From: Anaerolineaceae bacterium UBA3924
GTDB lineage: Bacteria; Chloroflexota; Anaerolineae; Anaerolineales; Anaerolineaceae
DNA length: 6,476 nucleotides
Assembly (NCBI GenBank): GCA_002385985.1
Contig: DGEO01000037.1
Location: 9,702-16,177, forward strand
Direction: 5' to 3'
Part shown: positions 1 through 5,930 of the stretch, in pieces
Numbering within the stretch: position 1 is the stretch's first letter
Layout: the number at the start of each line of letters is the position of its first letter
Position numbers and translations under genes: made by a program
The notes under the pieces: model-generated
The model's database searches: none
Told to the model about the DNA's origin: nothing
The model's input: the letters and a program-made list of their open reading frames with translations, nothing else

Positions 1-127
1 GTGCCACAGTCAGCGGCAGCCGCACGGAACGCAGCAGCCCCAATCCGACCAGCGGTAGGCCGGCCCGAATGTCCTCCAGCAGGCGCTGGTAGGCGGGCAG
101 AGCACGGATCTCGTCCAGAGGATTCAT
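1..127 (-). CDS. mfd: Probable transcription-repair coupling factor, N-terminal 42 residues only
   Basis: Only the first 42 codons are in the window; the gene continues beyond the left edge. The ATG (125-127) overlaps the pth stop codon in an ATGA arrangement, so translation is probably coupled to pth; no clear ribosome binding site of its own is visible. The peptide starts MNPLDEIRALPAYQRLLEDI and continues with GLPLVGLGLLRSVRLPLTVA. The pattern of a short 'xxYxxLLxxI' helix followed by 'GLLRSVRLPL' resembles the start of Mfd proteins, which remove stalled RNA polymerase from DNA lesions and recruit the UvrA repair machinery. The pth-mfd order is common in bacteria (for example spoVC and mfd in Bacillus). 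No catalytic motif (helicase or RNA polymerase interaction domain) lies within the fragment, so the call rests on context and a short N-terminal resemblance. Confidence 0.65.
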   Translation of the reverse strand, partial: MNPLDEIRALPAYQRLLEDIRAGLPLVGLGLLRSVRLPLTVA

Positions 128-795
128 GCGTTAACCGGCCCGTTGAACTGGTTCATGGCCGCATCCAGGCCGTCCTGAATGAAAACTCGCGCCGCTTTCA
201 CCGCCTGCTCGATGACCTGGTCCAGTATCTCCTTATCCTGCTGGTGGAACTCCTGCAGCACGTAGGCCGCGGGGTCCATTCGCCCCGGAGGACGCCCGAT
301 ACCCAGGCGCATACGGGCGAAGTCTCGCGTGCCCAGCTTATTGATGGTGGAAGCCACGCCCTTCTGCCCGCCCGGCCCGCCGCCCGGACGAAGCCGGATG
401 GTCCCAAAGGGCAGGTCGAGGTCGTCGTGGATCAGCAGGAAGTTCGCCTGCGGCACCTTGTAGAAGCGCACCAGCGGCGCGATGGCATCGCCGGAGAGGT
501 TCATATAGGTCTGCGGCTTGGCCAGGATCACCCGCGCGCCGGCCACCGTGCCGCTGCCCACGATGGCCTTGTTCTGGACCCGCGACAGAGAGATGTTTTC
601 GGTTTCGGCCAGGCGGTCGATCACCATGAAACCAATATTGTGCCGGGTGTCGCGGTACTCGCGGCCCGGGTTACCCAGCCCCACAATCAGGTACGGCTGG
701 CGGTCGTCCGGCTCATTCGACGGCGTTTCTTTCCGCCTTCCCTGCAGCAGTTCCCGAATCTTCAGCATGCCTTCCTCAACCGAATCCGCTCCCAT
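124..795 (-). CDS. pth: Peptidyl-tRNA hydrolase
   Basis: Cytosolic esterase that cleaves peptidyl-tRNA released by abortive translation, recycling tRNA. Numbered from the chosen start (223 aa), the family motifs appear in order: GLGNPG (39-44, Asn42), TRHNIG (50-55, catalytic His52), YMNLSG (97-102, Asn99), HDDLDLPFG (123-131, Asp124) and GGGPGGQKG (138-146). The usual GGHNG is GGQKG here, so the residues matching E. coli His113 and Asn114 are Gln144 and Lys145. An N-terminal extension of about 32 residues precedes the YLIVGLGNPG strand, which normally lies near the N-terminus. An in-frame ATG at 858 is rejected because a sigma70-like promoter (849-877) straddles it. The ATG at 795 has AGGTGGTC five bases upstream. 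An ATG at 768 with GAGG upstream is the alternative and would give 214 aa. The gene overlaps the probable mfd by 4 bp. Confidence 0.95.
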   Translation of the reverse strand: MGADSVEEGMLKIRELLQGRRKETPSNEPDDRQPYLIVGLGNPGREYRDTRHNIGFMVIDRLAETENISLSRVQNKAIVGSGTVAGARVILAKPQTYMNLSGDAIAPLVRFYKVPQANFLLIHDDLDLPFGTIRLRPGGGPGGQKGVASTINKLGTRDFARMRLGIGRPPGRMDPAAYVLQEFHQQDKEILDQVIEQAVKAARVFIQDGLDAAMNQFNGPVNA

Positions 796-800
796 CGATA

Positions 801-808
801 GACCACCT
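801..808 (-). promoter_or_regulatory. Ribosome binding site deciding the pth start
   Basis: On the minus strand AGGTGGTC lies five bases before the ATG at 795. It pairs with the 16S 3' tail segment that recognises AGGUGAUC, with one G-U wobble. It favours the start at 795 over the in-frame ATG at 858, which lies within the promoter, and over the one at 768. Confidence 0.6.
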
Positions 809-848
809 GTGCGAAATATCTCCCCTGCCGGCAGCAGCGCAACAGGTG

Positions 849-877
849 AGTATAACATGAAGGGGGTGAAGAATCAA
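849..877 (-). promoter_or_regulatory. Sigma70-like promoter for pth-mfd
   Basis: Read on the minus strand: -35 TTGATT (872-877), a 17-base spacer, and -10 TATACT (849-854). These match the consensus at 4/6 and 5/6 with ideal spacing. The predicted transcript starts near 842 and gives a 5' leader of about 47 nt to the chosen pth ATG at 795. Prediction from sequence only. Confidence 0.6.
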
Positions 878-919
878 ACCGCCCGCTCAGGAGCAGACCT
901 CCTCAGTTGGTCGAGGAAT

Positions 920-935
920 CTGGTTGACAAACCAG
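920..935. repeat. Short palindrome over the -35 box (possible operator)
   Basis: CTGGTT (920-925), a 4-base centre GACA, and AACCAG (930-935) form a perfect 6+6 inverted repeat. The TTGACA -35 box (924-929) sits inside it, and a further CTGGTA (937-942) follows in direct orientation, 17 bases after the first half-site. The position suits a repressor site, but the arms are short and chance cannot be excluded. Confidence 0.3.
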
Positions 936-953
936 GCTGGTAGGGTTAATAAT
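924..953 (+). promoter_or_regulatory. Sigma70-like promoter for the two-TM protein/YtxH operon
   Basis: A perfect -35 TTGACA (924-929) is followed by an 18-base spacer and -10 AATAAT (948-953, 5/6). An alternative -10, TAATAA, has a 17-base spacer but a poorer match. The local sequence is AT-rich compared with the surrounding coding DNA. A start near 960 would give a leader of about 75 nt to the ATG at 1035. The 859-1034 gap is otherwise unassigned and carries divergent promoters for pth and this operon. Confidence 0.6.
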
Positions 954-1034
954 AAACTGAACGAAGCAAACGGGGATAATTATGGTTTTTGCTCTCCAGC
1001 TGCGGAGCGGTGAAAACTCACTCTTTAATAACCA

Positions 1035-1481
1035 ATGGAAACAAATACAAGCACAACTCCACAGTATCAAAGCCTGCCAGCTCCTCCGGAGCAGGACGAA
1101 GGCGGTTCGAAAAGAAAATGGGGTTTAATCGCCGCCGGGGTCATCATCGCTGGCCTGCTGATCTTTGGATTTGTCATGCTAATTCTGGCAGACCCCGCCA
1201 CCACTGCCGAAGTGCGTGACATCTTCATCATTTTCATGGCCTTGATCCTGCTGCTCTTGATGCTGTCGGCGGTTGTGCTGGTCGTCCAGCTGGCCACCTT
1301 GATCAACCTGCTCCAGAATGAGATCAAGCCCATGCTGCAGGCCATGAACGAAACCGTCAACACCGTGCGAGGCACCACCGCTTTCATGAGCGACAATCTG
1401 GTGGAACCGATCATCAAGGTCAACTCTGCCCTCGCCGGTTTCCGCGGAATGCGTGATTTCATTCGGATCTTCCGGCGATAG
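1035..1481 (+). CDS. Small two-helix membrane protein, unknown function
   Basis: A 148-residue protein with no family I can name confidently. Residues 1-28 are a polar, Pro/Ser/Thr/Glu-rich tail ending in a basic SKRKW stretch. Two hydrophobic segments follow (about 29-52 and 62-90), joined by a short loop containing DPATTAEVRD. An amphipathic helical region (about 91-130, with repeated Met/Asn/Val spacing) then leads to a basic C-terminus ending RIFRR. The layout of a membrane anchor plus amphipathic helix recalls DUF948-type proteins, which often sit beside YtxH genes, but the match is only by architecture. The start is the only plausible ATG ahead of the first helix, and it lacks a clear Shine-Dalgarno sequence. 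It is the first gene of an operon: the YtxH gene starts 24 bases after its stop. A role at the cell envelope is inferred. Confidence 0.85.
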   Translation: METNTSTTPQYQSLPAPPEQDEGGSKRKWGLIAAGVIIAGLLIFGFVMLILADPATTAEVRDIFIIFMALILLLLMLSAVVLVVQLATLINLLQNEIKPMLQAMNETVNTVRGTTAFMSDNLVEPIIKVNSALAGFRGMRDFIRIFRR

Positions 1482-1504
1482 CCAGGCATGAAAGGAGACA
1501 ACCT

Positions 1505-1948
1505 ATGTCAGACCGGGATAATTTCGGTTCATTTTTGATGGGGTTTATCATCGGCGGGTTGGCAGGAGCCGCGGCATCTTTACTGCTCGCGCCGCAGTCG
1601 GGTGAGGAAACCCGGACCCTGATTAAGGACAAGGCCATCGTGATCCGCGAACGCACCAGTGAAACGGTCGAAGAAGCCTACAAGCAGGCCGAAGTGGCCG
1701 CCCAGGAAGCCATCCGCAAGGCTGAAGACCTGCTGGCGAAAGCCCGCTCGCAGGCCGAAGAAGTGCAGCGCCGCGGGCAGATGATCATCGAAAAGCAGCG
1801 CGGCGGACAGGGGGCTATGGGTGATATCGAACAGTTTGCGGAAGAGGTGAAAGACACCGCCGCCGAGCACGTCGAGGAAATTACCGACGAGATCGAGCAG
1901 AAAGCCGATGAGCTGGAAGACAAAGGCGACGAGCTCGCCCGGGGATAG
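1505..1948 (+). CDS. YtxH domain-containing protein
   Basis: A 147-residue protein. An N-terminal glycine-rich hydrophobic helix (about 8-29, with FLMGFIIGGLAGAAASLLLAP) runs into APQSGEETR, the signature junction of the YtxH family (general-stress-type small membrane proteins of unknown biochemical role). The rest is highly charged and probably helical or coiled-coil: an Ala/Glu/Arg-rich segment (about 50-97), a GQGAMGD break (101-107) and a very acidic tail (108-145) with repeated EEV/EEI/DEL units. The start is supported by AAAGGAG (GGAG at 1494-1497) seven bases upstream. It follows the two-TM gene by 24 bases and ends just before a strong terminator, so it is the last gene of this operon. 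The product is probably membrane-anchored with a long cytoplasmic helical tail; no enzymatic motif is visible. Confidence 0.85.
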   Translation: MSDRDNFGSFLMGFIIGGLAGAAASLLLAPQSGEETRTLIKDKAIVIRERTSETVEEAYKQAEVAAQEAIRKAEDLLAKARSQAEEVQRRGQMIIEKQRGGQGAMGDIEQFAEEVKDTAAEHVEEITDEIEQKADELEDKGDELARG

Positions 1949-1967
1949 TTCCAGTCATCTGGAAGTA

Positions 1968-1998
1968 AAGGCTGCCATCCGGGATGGCAGCCTTTTTT
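1968..1998. terminator. Bidirectional rho-independent terminator
   Basis: An 11-bp perfect stem (1968-1978 with 1984-1994) around the loop CCGGG is followed by six T (1993-1998). On the minus strand the stem is followed by a weaker run, CTTTACTT. It lies 20 bases after the YtxH stop and directly against the nnr stop at 2000, so it probably ends both convergent transcripts. Confidence 0.9.
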
Positions 1999-1999
1999 C

Positions 2000-3613
2000 T
2001 TACTGAAGATACAGCTCCGCCATCACCACCTGGATCTGGTTGAGGACATCTCTGGCCAGCACCGACGCGCTGTTGCCATGCCGGTCCCGGGCCAGCAGCC
2101 CGGCCTGAGCATGGATCCAGGCTCCGGCCTGCGCGGCTTCAAACGGAGGCAGCCCCTGTGCCCGCAGCCCGGTGATGATCCCTGCCAGCACATCGCCCGT
2201 GCCGGCTCGCGCCAGCGCCGGCGTAGCCACCGGGATGACAGCCGCCCGGCCTTCCGGATCAGCGACGACCGTCAGCGCGCCTTTAAGCACCAGCACCTGC
2301 TTCCACTCCCGGGCGTACTGGCGTGCCAGCCGCAGCCGGTCTTTCTGGATTACGTCCACCGGCAGGCCGGTCAGCGCCGACATTTCGCCGGGGTGCGGGG
2401 TGAGAATGGAACCCGCCGGCAGGACCTGCGGCCAGTCTTTGATTCTCGCCAGCATCCGCAGCCCGTCTGCATCGATAATCAGGGGCGGCAGCCCTGCCCC
2501 TGCTTTCGCTTCCCGGGCCGGCTCGCTGACGAACCCCAGCCCCGTCCTGCGAGTGTGGCTGGCGGACTCGGCCAGCAGCCGTTCCAGGAAGCGCGTCGTG
2601 GTATCTTCGGTGCCCCAGCCGCTGCCCAGCAGCATCGCGGTGGTGCGGTTCAGGTTCTCACAGACCAGATCAACCGCACTGTCAGAAATCACCCCCACCT
2701 CGTGGGGCAGCAGCAGCCAGATGGCTTCGGGCAGCTGGCTGGCCAGCGACGCGTGCAGCGGTTCGGCCACCGCCATCTGCACCAGCCCGGCCCCCACCCG
2801 GTAAGCCGCGCTGCCGGCCAGCCAGGCCGCTCCGGTGTAGTTGACCGAGCCGACCACCAGAGTTGCGGTGCCAAAGCTGCCCTTGTGGGCGTCCAGTGGC
2901 CGTTCCGGCATCCACCGGCGCACCAGCTCCCCGGTGACCACATGTGTCTCCACAGCTTCCGCGGCGGGCAAGCTTACCGGCAGGTCCAGCGGAACGACCT
3001 CCAGCCCACCGATCACGTTGAAGGCAGGAAAAGCGAGCAGCCCGGCTTTCACCGCCTCCATGCACACGGTGACATCCGCGGGAATGGTCTGGCTGGCGAC
3101 CTCGCCCGTATCGCAGTTGACTCCGGAGGGGCAGTCGATCGCGACGGTGAAAGGCAGCGGGTCCACAGACCGGGCTGCCTCCAGCAGCCGGGCGGCATTC
3201 GGGCGTAAAGGCAGCTCCACGCCCGTGCCCAGCAGGCCGTCGAGCAGCAGGTCTGCATCCACCAGCCAGGCGGTCAGCTGCTGGTAATTCAAATCGTCTT
3301 CAGCGGTGGTCCATTCGCCGCCCACAGCGGTCAGCGATTCCAGCAGCGGGTCGTCCGGCCTGGCCTTGAGCAGGTACGCCCGAACGTGCCAGCCGCCAGT
3401 AGCCAGCTCGGTCAGCGCCACCAGCGCGTCTCCGCCGTTGTTTCCCGGCCCGACCAGCGCCACGGCCGTCACATCGTCATCCCCGGCGAAGATCCGCTGC
3501 ACCACCTGAGCCACTCCTTTACCGGCCCGCTGCATCATCTCCGCGTATGTGACCCCGCGTTCGTTGGCCTGGAATTCGATCGCTCGCATTTCTGACACGC
3601 TTACCAGTTTCAT
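2000..3613 (-). CDS. nnr: Bifunctional NAD(P)H-hydrate epimerase / ADP-dependent NAD(P)H-hydrate dehydratase
   Basis: Metabolite-repair enzyme of 537 residues, the usual size for the fused form. The N-terminal YjeF_N domain (about 1-215) interconverts the R and S forms of hydrated NAD(P)H. It shows GPGNNGGDA (55-63), DGLLGTGVELPLR (125-137) and AIDCPSGVNCDTGE (158-171). The C-terminal ribokinase-like domain (about 225-537) dehydrates S-NAD(P)HX using ADP. It shows KGSFG (244-248), AAYRVGAGLV (269-278), LGSGWGT (329-335), DADGL (381-385), LTPHPGEM (404-411), VLVLKGA (440-446) and AGTGDVLAG (470-478, with the catalytic Asp). The segment between GWGTE and DADG is about 44 residues, against about 21 in the Thermotoga TM0922 sequence as I recall it, which indicates an insertion near 350-375. 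The start is fixed by AAGGAGGT (3618-3625) four bases upstream. It is transcribed alone from its own promoter and is convergent with the YtxH operon. Confidence 0.97.
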   Translation of the reverse strand: MKLVSVSEMRAIEFQANERGVTYAEMMQRAGKGVAQVVQRIFAGDDDVTAVALVGPGNNGGDALVALTELATGGWHVRAYLLKARPDDPLLESLTAVGGEWTTAEDDLNYQQLTAWLVDADLLLDGLLGTGVELPLRPNAARLLEAARSVDPLPFTVAIDCPSGVNCDTGEVASQTIPADVTVCMEAVKAGLLAFPAFNVIGGLEVVPLDLPVSLPAAEAVETHVVTGELVRRWMPERPLDAHKGSFGTATLVVGSVNYTGAAWLAGSAAYRVGAGLVQMAVAEPLHASLASQLPEAIWLLLPHEVGVISDSAVDLVCENLNRTTAMLLGSGWGTEDTTTRFLERLLAESASHTRRTGLGFVSEPAREAKAGAGLPPLIIDADGLRMLARIKDWPQVLPAGSILTPHPGEMSALTGLPVDVIQKDRLRLARQYAREWKQVLVLKGALTVVADPEGRAAVIPVATPALARAGTGDVLAGIITGLRAQGLPPFEAAQAGAWIHAQAGLLARDRHGNSASVLARDVLNQIQVVMAELYLQ

Positions 3614-3641
3614 GCGACCTCCTTGGGACTGCTCTCAACTC

Positions 3642-3670
3642 ATTATACAGTCAGCCCGGCCCGCCGTCAC
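3642..3670 (-). promoter_or_regulatory. Promoter for nnr
   Basis: On the minus strand: -35 GTGACG (3665-3670, 4/6), a 17-base spacer, and a perfect -10 TATAAT (3642-3647). The predicted start near 3635 gives a short leader of about 22 nt containing the AAGGAGGT ribosome binding site. The -35 box falls where the -35 region of the divergent plus-strand promoter would lie. Confidence 0.7.
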
Positions 3671-3684
3671 TCGAGACCTGGCGG

Positions 3685-3690
3685 TATAAT
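3685..3690 (+). promoter_or_regulatory. -10 box of a probable leaderless promoter for the spermidine-synthase-like operon
   Basis: A perfect TATAAT (3685-3690) is separated from the ATG at 3697 by only six bases (CGAACC), so the predicted transcript begins at or next to the A of the start codon. No Shine-Dalgarno sequence precedes the ATG. No good -35 is visible at 17-18 bases; the GG just before the box is at best half an extended -10. Confidence 0.65.
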
Positions 3691-3696
3691 CGAACC

Positions 3697-5250
3697 ATGC
3701 GGAAATCCCTCACTGCTGCCGTCTTCATCTCTGGAATGACCAGCCTCGCCCTGGAGATGCTCGCCTCCCGCCTGCTGGGCAATTACTTTGGCACCAGCAA
3801 TTTGGTCTGGGCCAGCATCATCGGGCTGATTCTGATCTACATCACCGCCGGGAACTACCTCGGCGGTTTATGGGCTGACCGTTCGCCCAGCTACCGCACC
3901 TTCTTTCTGATTCAGATCTGGGCCGCGCTGGCCATCGCCGCCACCCCGCTGATCTCCCGACCCGTGCTGCGCCTGGCCGCGGACGCCTTCGACCAGCTGC
4001 AGCTCGGTGTGCTGGCCGGGTCTTTCCTCTCGGTGATGGTCCTGTTCATCGCCCCGGTGGTCCTGCTGGGCACCATCTCACCTTTCGCCGTGCGTCTGGC
4101 GCTGCAGTCACCCCGGCCGGTTGGCAGCACCGCGGGGAAGATCTACGCCATCTCCACCCTGGGTTCTTTCGTGGGCACATTCCTGCCCGTGCTCATCCTG
4201 GTTCCGCTGGTGGGCACCTACCGCTCCTTCCTGATCATCAGCGCCATCCTGCTGGTGACCGCCCTGGTCGGTCTGGGGCTGACCGTCTCCTGGCGCGACG
4301 CCTTCCGCTACTTCTGGGCGCCGGTCATCGTGCTGGTTCTGGGTCTGGTCGGGCTGCGCGGGATGGATAAGGCCACACCTGGCCTGGTGTACGAAACGGA
4401 GTCCGCCTACAACTACATCCAGGTGCTGCAGCAGGATGACTACTGGCTGCTGCGCCTCAACGAGGGGCAGGGCATCCACTCGGTCTACCATCCAGAGGTG
4501 CTCAACTATTACGGCCCCTGGGAGCAGGTGCTGGTCGCGCCGTTTTTCAACCCGGCGCCTTTCGAACCGGCTGCCATCGAGCGCATGGCCATCGTCGGCC
4601 TGGCCGCCGGAACGACCGCCCGCCAGGCTGCAGCCGTTTTCCCGGAGATTGCGATCGACGGCATCGAGATCGATCCGGAGATCGTGGAAGTCGGCCGGCA
4701 GTACTTCGCCATGGACTTACCCAACCTGAACGTCATCATCCAGGACGGCCGCTGGGGGCTGGAAAACAGCGACGCCACCTACCAGGTGATCAGCGTCGAC
4801 GCCTACCGCCCGCCGTATATCCCCTGGCACCTGACCACTCGAGAGTTCTTCCAGAGCGTCTATGACCACCTGAGTGAAGACGGCGTCATGGTGCTCAACG
4901 TGGGCCGCGGGGTCGAAGACCGCCGGCTGGTGAACGCGCTCAGCGCCACCATCCTGACCGTGTTCCCCAGCCTGCATGTGGTTGACGTGCCGGATTCCTT
5001 CAACACCATCCTCTTTGCCACCCGAACCCCGACCGAACCGGCCAACCTCAGAGCCAACTTCGATACCCTGCTGGCCCGGCCGGACACTCCGCGGCTGCTG
5101 CTGGAAGCCATGGCCACCGCCCTGACCAACCTGCAGCCGGTTTCGCAGTCCGGACCGGTCTTCACCGACGATTACGCCCCGGTGGAATGGATCACCAACG
5201 CAATGATCCTCGACTTCTTCCTAACCGGCGACATGGAGGAAATGCAGTGA
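3697..5250 (+). CDS. Membrane-fused spermidine-synthase-like protein (predicted SAM-dependent transferase)
   Basis: A 517-residue protein with two parts. Residues 1-225 hold about seven membrane helices (near 7-23, 34-57, 68-88, 104-136, 148-175, 177-197, 206-222), starting with the family-type segment ISGMTSLALEMLASRLLGNYFG. Residues 230-517 form a spermidine-synthase-like Rossmann domain: ESAYNYIQV (235-243 region), VGLAAGTTAR at the SAM loop (300-309), acidic IDGIEID (320-326), IIQDGR (347-352), VDAYRPPYIPWHLTT (367-381), NVGR (401-404) and FTDDYAPVEW (489-498). True spermidine synthases have a GGGDG-type loop and a D-S-[ST]-D active site. Here the loop is degenerate and the second Asp is replaced by the DAYRPPYIPWH motif, so aminopropyl transfer to putrescine is doubtful and the substrate is unknown. 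The start is probably leaderless. The stop overlaps the next gene by 4 bp. Confidence 0.9.
   Translation: MRKSLTAAVFISGMTSLALEMLASRLLGNYFGTSNLVWASIIGLILIYITAGNYLGGLWADRSPSYRTFFLIQIWAALAIAATPLISRPVLRLAADAFDQLQLGVLAGSFLSVMVLFIAPVVLLGTISPFAVRLALQSPRPVGSTAGKIYAISTLGSFVGTFLPVLILVPLVGTYRSFLIISAILLVTALVGLGLTVSWRDAFRYFWAPVIVLVLGLVGLRGMDKATPGLVYETESAYNYIQVLQQDDYWLLRLNEGQGIHSVYHPEVLNYYGPWEQVLVAPFFNPAPFEPAAIERMAIVGLAAGTTARQAAAVFPEIAIDGIEIDPEIVEVGRQYFAMDLPNLNVIIQDGRWGLENSDATYQVISVDAYRPPYIPWHLTTREFFQSVYDHLSEDGVMVLNVGRGVEDRRLVNALSATILTVFPSLHVVDVPDSFNTILFATRTPTEPANLRANFDTLLARPDTPRLLLEAMATALTNLQPVSQSGPVFTDDYAPVEWITNAMILDFFLTGDMEEMQ
5235..5239 (+). promoter_or_regulatory. Ribosome binding site deciding the DUF1461 gene start
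   Basis: GGAGG lies seven bases before the GTG at 5247, inside the last codons of the upstream gene. It supports the GTG start and a 4-bp GTGA overlap over an in-frame ATG at 5187, which would add 20 polar residues (Arg/Asn/His-rich) and overlap the upstream gene by 64 bases. Confidence 0.75.
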
Positions 5251-5909
5251 GAACCCTTCGCCCCATCCTGCTGGGACTGATATCCCTGGCCATCCCCCTG
5301 GTGTTGATGATGACCTCCATCCGCCTGGTGATGAGCCCGCTGTACCTCAACCTGGAATACAACCTGCCCGGCTTTCCGGCTGACCCCTACGGGTTCACCA
5401 CTGAGGACCGCCTGTACTGGTCCCGCTTCGCGCTGGACTACCTGTACAATGACGCCGGCCCCGAATTTCTGGGCGACCTGCGCTTCCCGGACGGCCAGCC
5501 GTTGTTCAACCAGCGCGAGGTGGGCCACATGCTGGACGTCAAGAACCTGGTCCAGCTGATGCTGGTTGTATGGCCGCTGCTGCTGGCGGGGCTGGCGATC
5601 CTCGGGCTGATCGCCTGGCGAACCGGCTGGATGGCCGACTTCTGGCAGGCAGTCTCCAACGGCGGCTGGGTCACCCTGGGGCTGATCGCCGCGATTCTGG
5701 TCTTCGTGCTAATCAGCTTCCAGCAGCTGTTCACCGCTTTTCACCGGATCTTCTTCGAGGGTGACACCTGGCTGTTCTACTATTCAGACACCCTGATCCG
5801 CCTGTTCCCCCTGCGCTTCTGGCAGGACGGCTTCATCCTGGTGGGGCTGTTCACCGCAATCGGCGGGCTGATCCTGGCCCTGGCAGGACGCAGGCTGGCA
5901 CGCAGGTAA
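5247..5909 (+). CDS. DUF1461 / TIGR01906 family integral membrane protein
   Basis: A 220-residue protein of unknown function, numbered from the GTG at 5247. Four membrane helices are seen: about 5-29, 100-125, 140-162 and 194-216. The region between helices 1 and 2 (about 30-98) is polar and rich in Tyr/Phe/Asp, probably extracytoplasmic, and ends with REVGHMLDVK (90-99), the conserved E-x2-HM-x-DVK motif of this family. After helix 3 comes FHRIFFEGDTWLFYYSDTLI (165-184) and then RLFPLRFW (185-192), the second family signature. The C-terminus is basic (GRRLARR), as expected for a cytoplasmic end. Its start overlaps the stop of the spermidine-synthase-like gene in a GTGA arrangement with a strong ribosome binding site, so the two proteins are probably made in a fixed ratio and may act together in the membrane; that partnership is inferred. 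Confidence 0.88.
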   Translation: MRTLRPILLGLISLAIPLVLMMTSIRLVMSPLYLNLEYNLPGFPADPYGFTTEDRLYWSRFALDYLYNDAGPEFLGDLRFPDGQPLFNQREVGHMLDVKNLVQLMLVVWPLLLAGLAILGLIAWRTGWMADFWQAVSNGGWVTLGLIAAILVFVLISFQQLFTAFHRIFFEGDTWLFYYSDTLIRLFPLRFWQDGFILVGLFTAIGGLILALAGRRLARR

Positions 5910-5930
5910 ATCTGGACGGGGAAACAACAA

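Noticed and set aside
1..801. Long plus-strand open frame of 266 codons
   Set aside because: It lies antisense to pth, is rich in Arg/His/Pro/Gln as expected of a GC-rich shadow frame, and has no domain; the minus strand carries all Pth motifs.
796..858. Upstream in-frame ATG at 858 as the pth start
   Set aside because: The -10 box TATACT lies just inside this extra segment and the -35 just upstream of it, so the ATG would fall before the transcript start. The ATG at 795 has the better ribosome binding site.
991..1007. Small hairpin-like sequence (GCTCTCC...GGAGC) in the leader of the two-TM gene
   Set aside because: Arms of only four to five pairs with a mismatch; too weak to call a riboswitch or attenuator.
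982..1128. Possible 48-codon upstream open frame in the leader of the two-TM gene (start MVFALQL)
   Set aside because: It overlaps the two-TM gene in another frame, has only a weak GGGG upstream, and its composition shows no protein-like pattern. A regulatory uORF cannot be excluded but is not supported.
2078..3208. Long plus-strand open frame of 376 codons opposite nnr
   Set aside because: Antisense shadow of a GC-rich gene: Gln/Pro/His/Arg-rich, no recognisable domain, while nnr shows motifs across its full length.
5187..5246. ATG at 5187 as the DUF1461 gene start
   Set aside because: It would add 20 polar residues before the first membrane helix and overlap the upstream gene by 64 bases without a ribosome binding site; the GTG at 5247 has GGAGG at ideal spacing.
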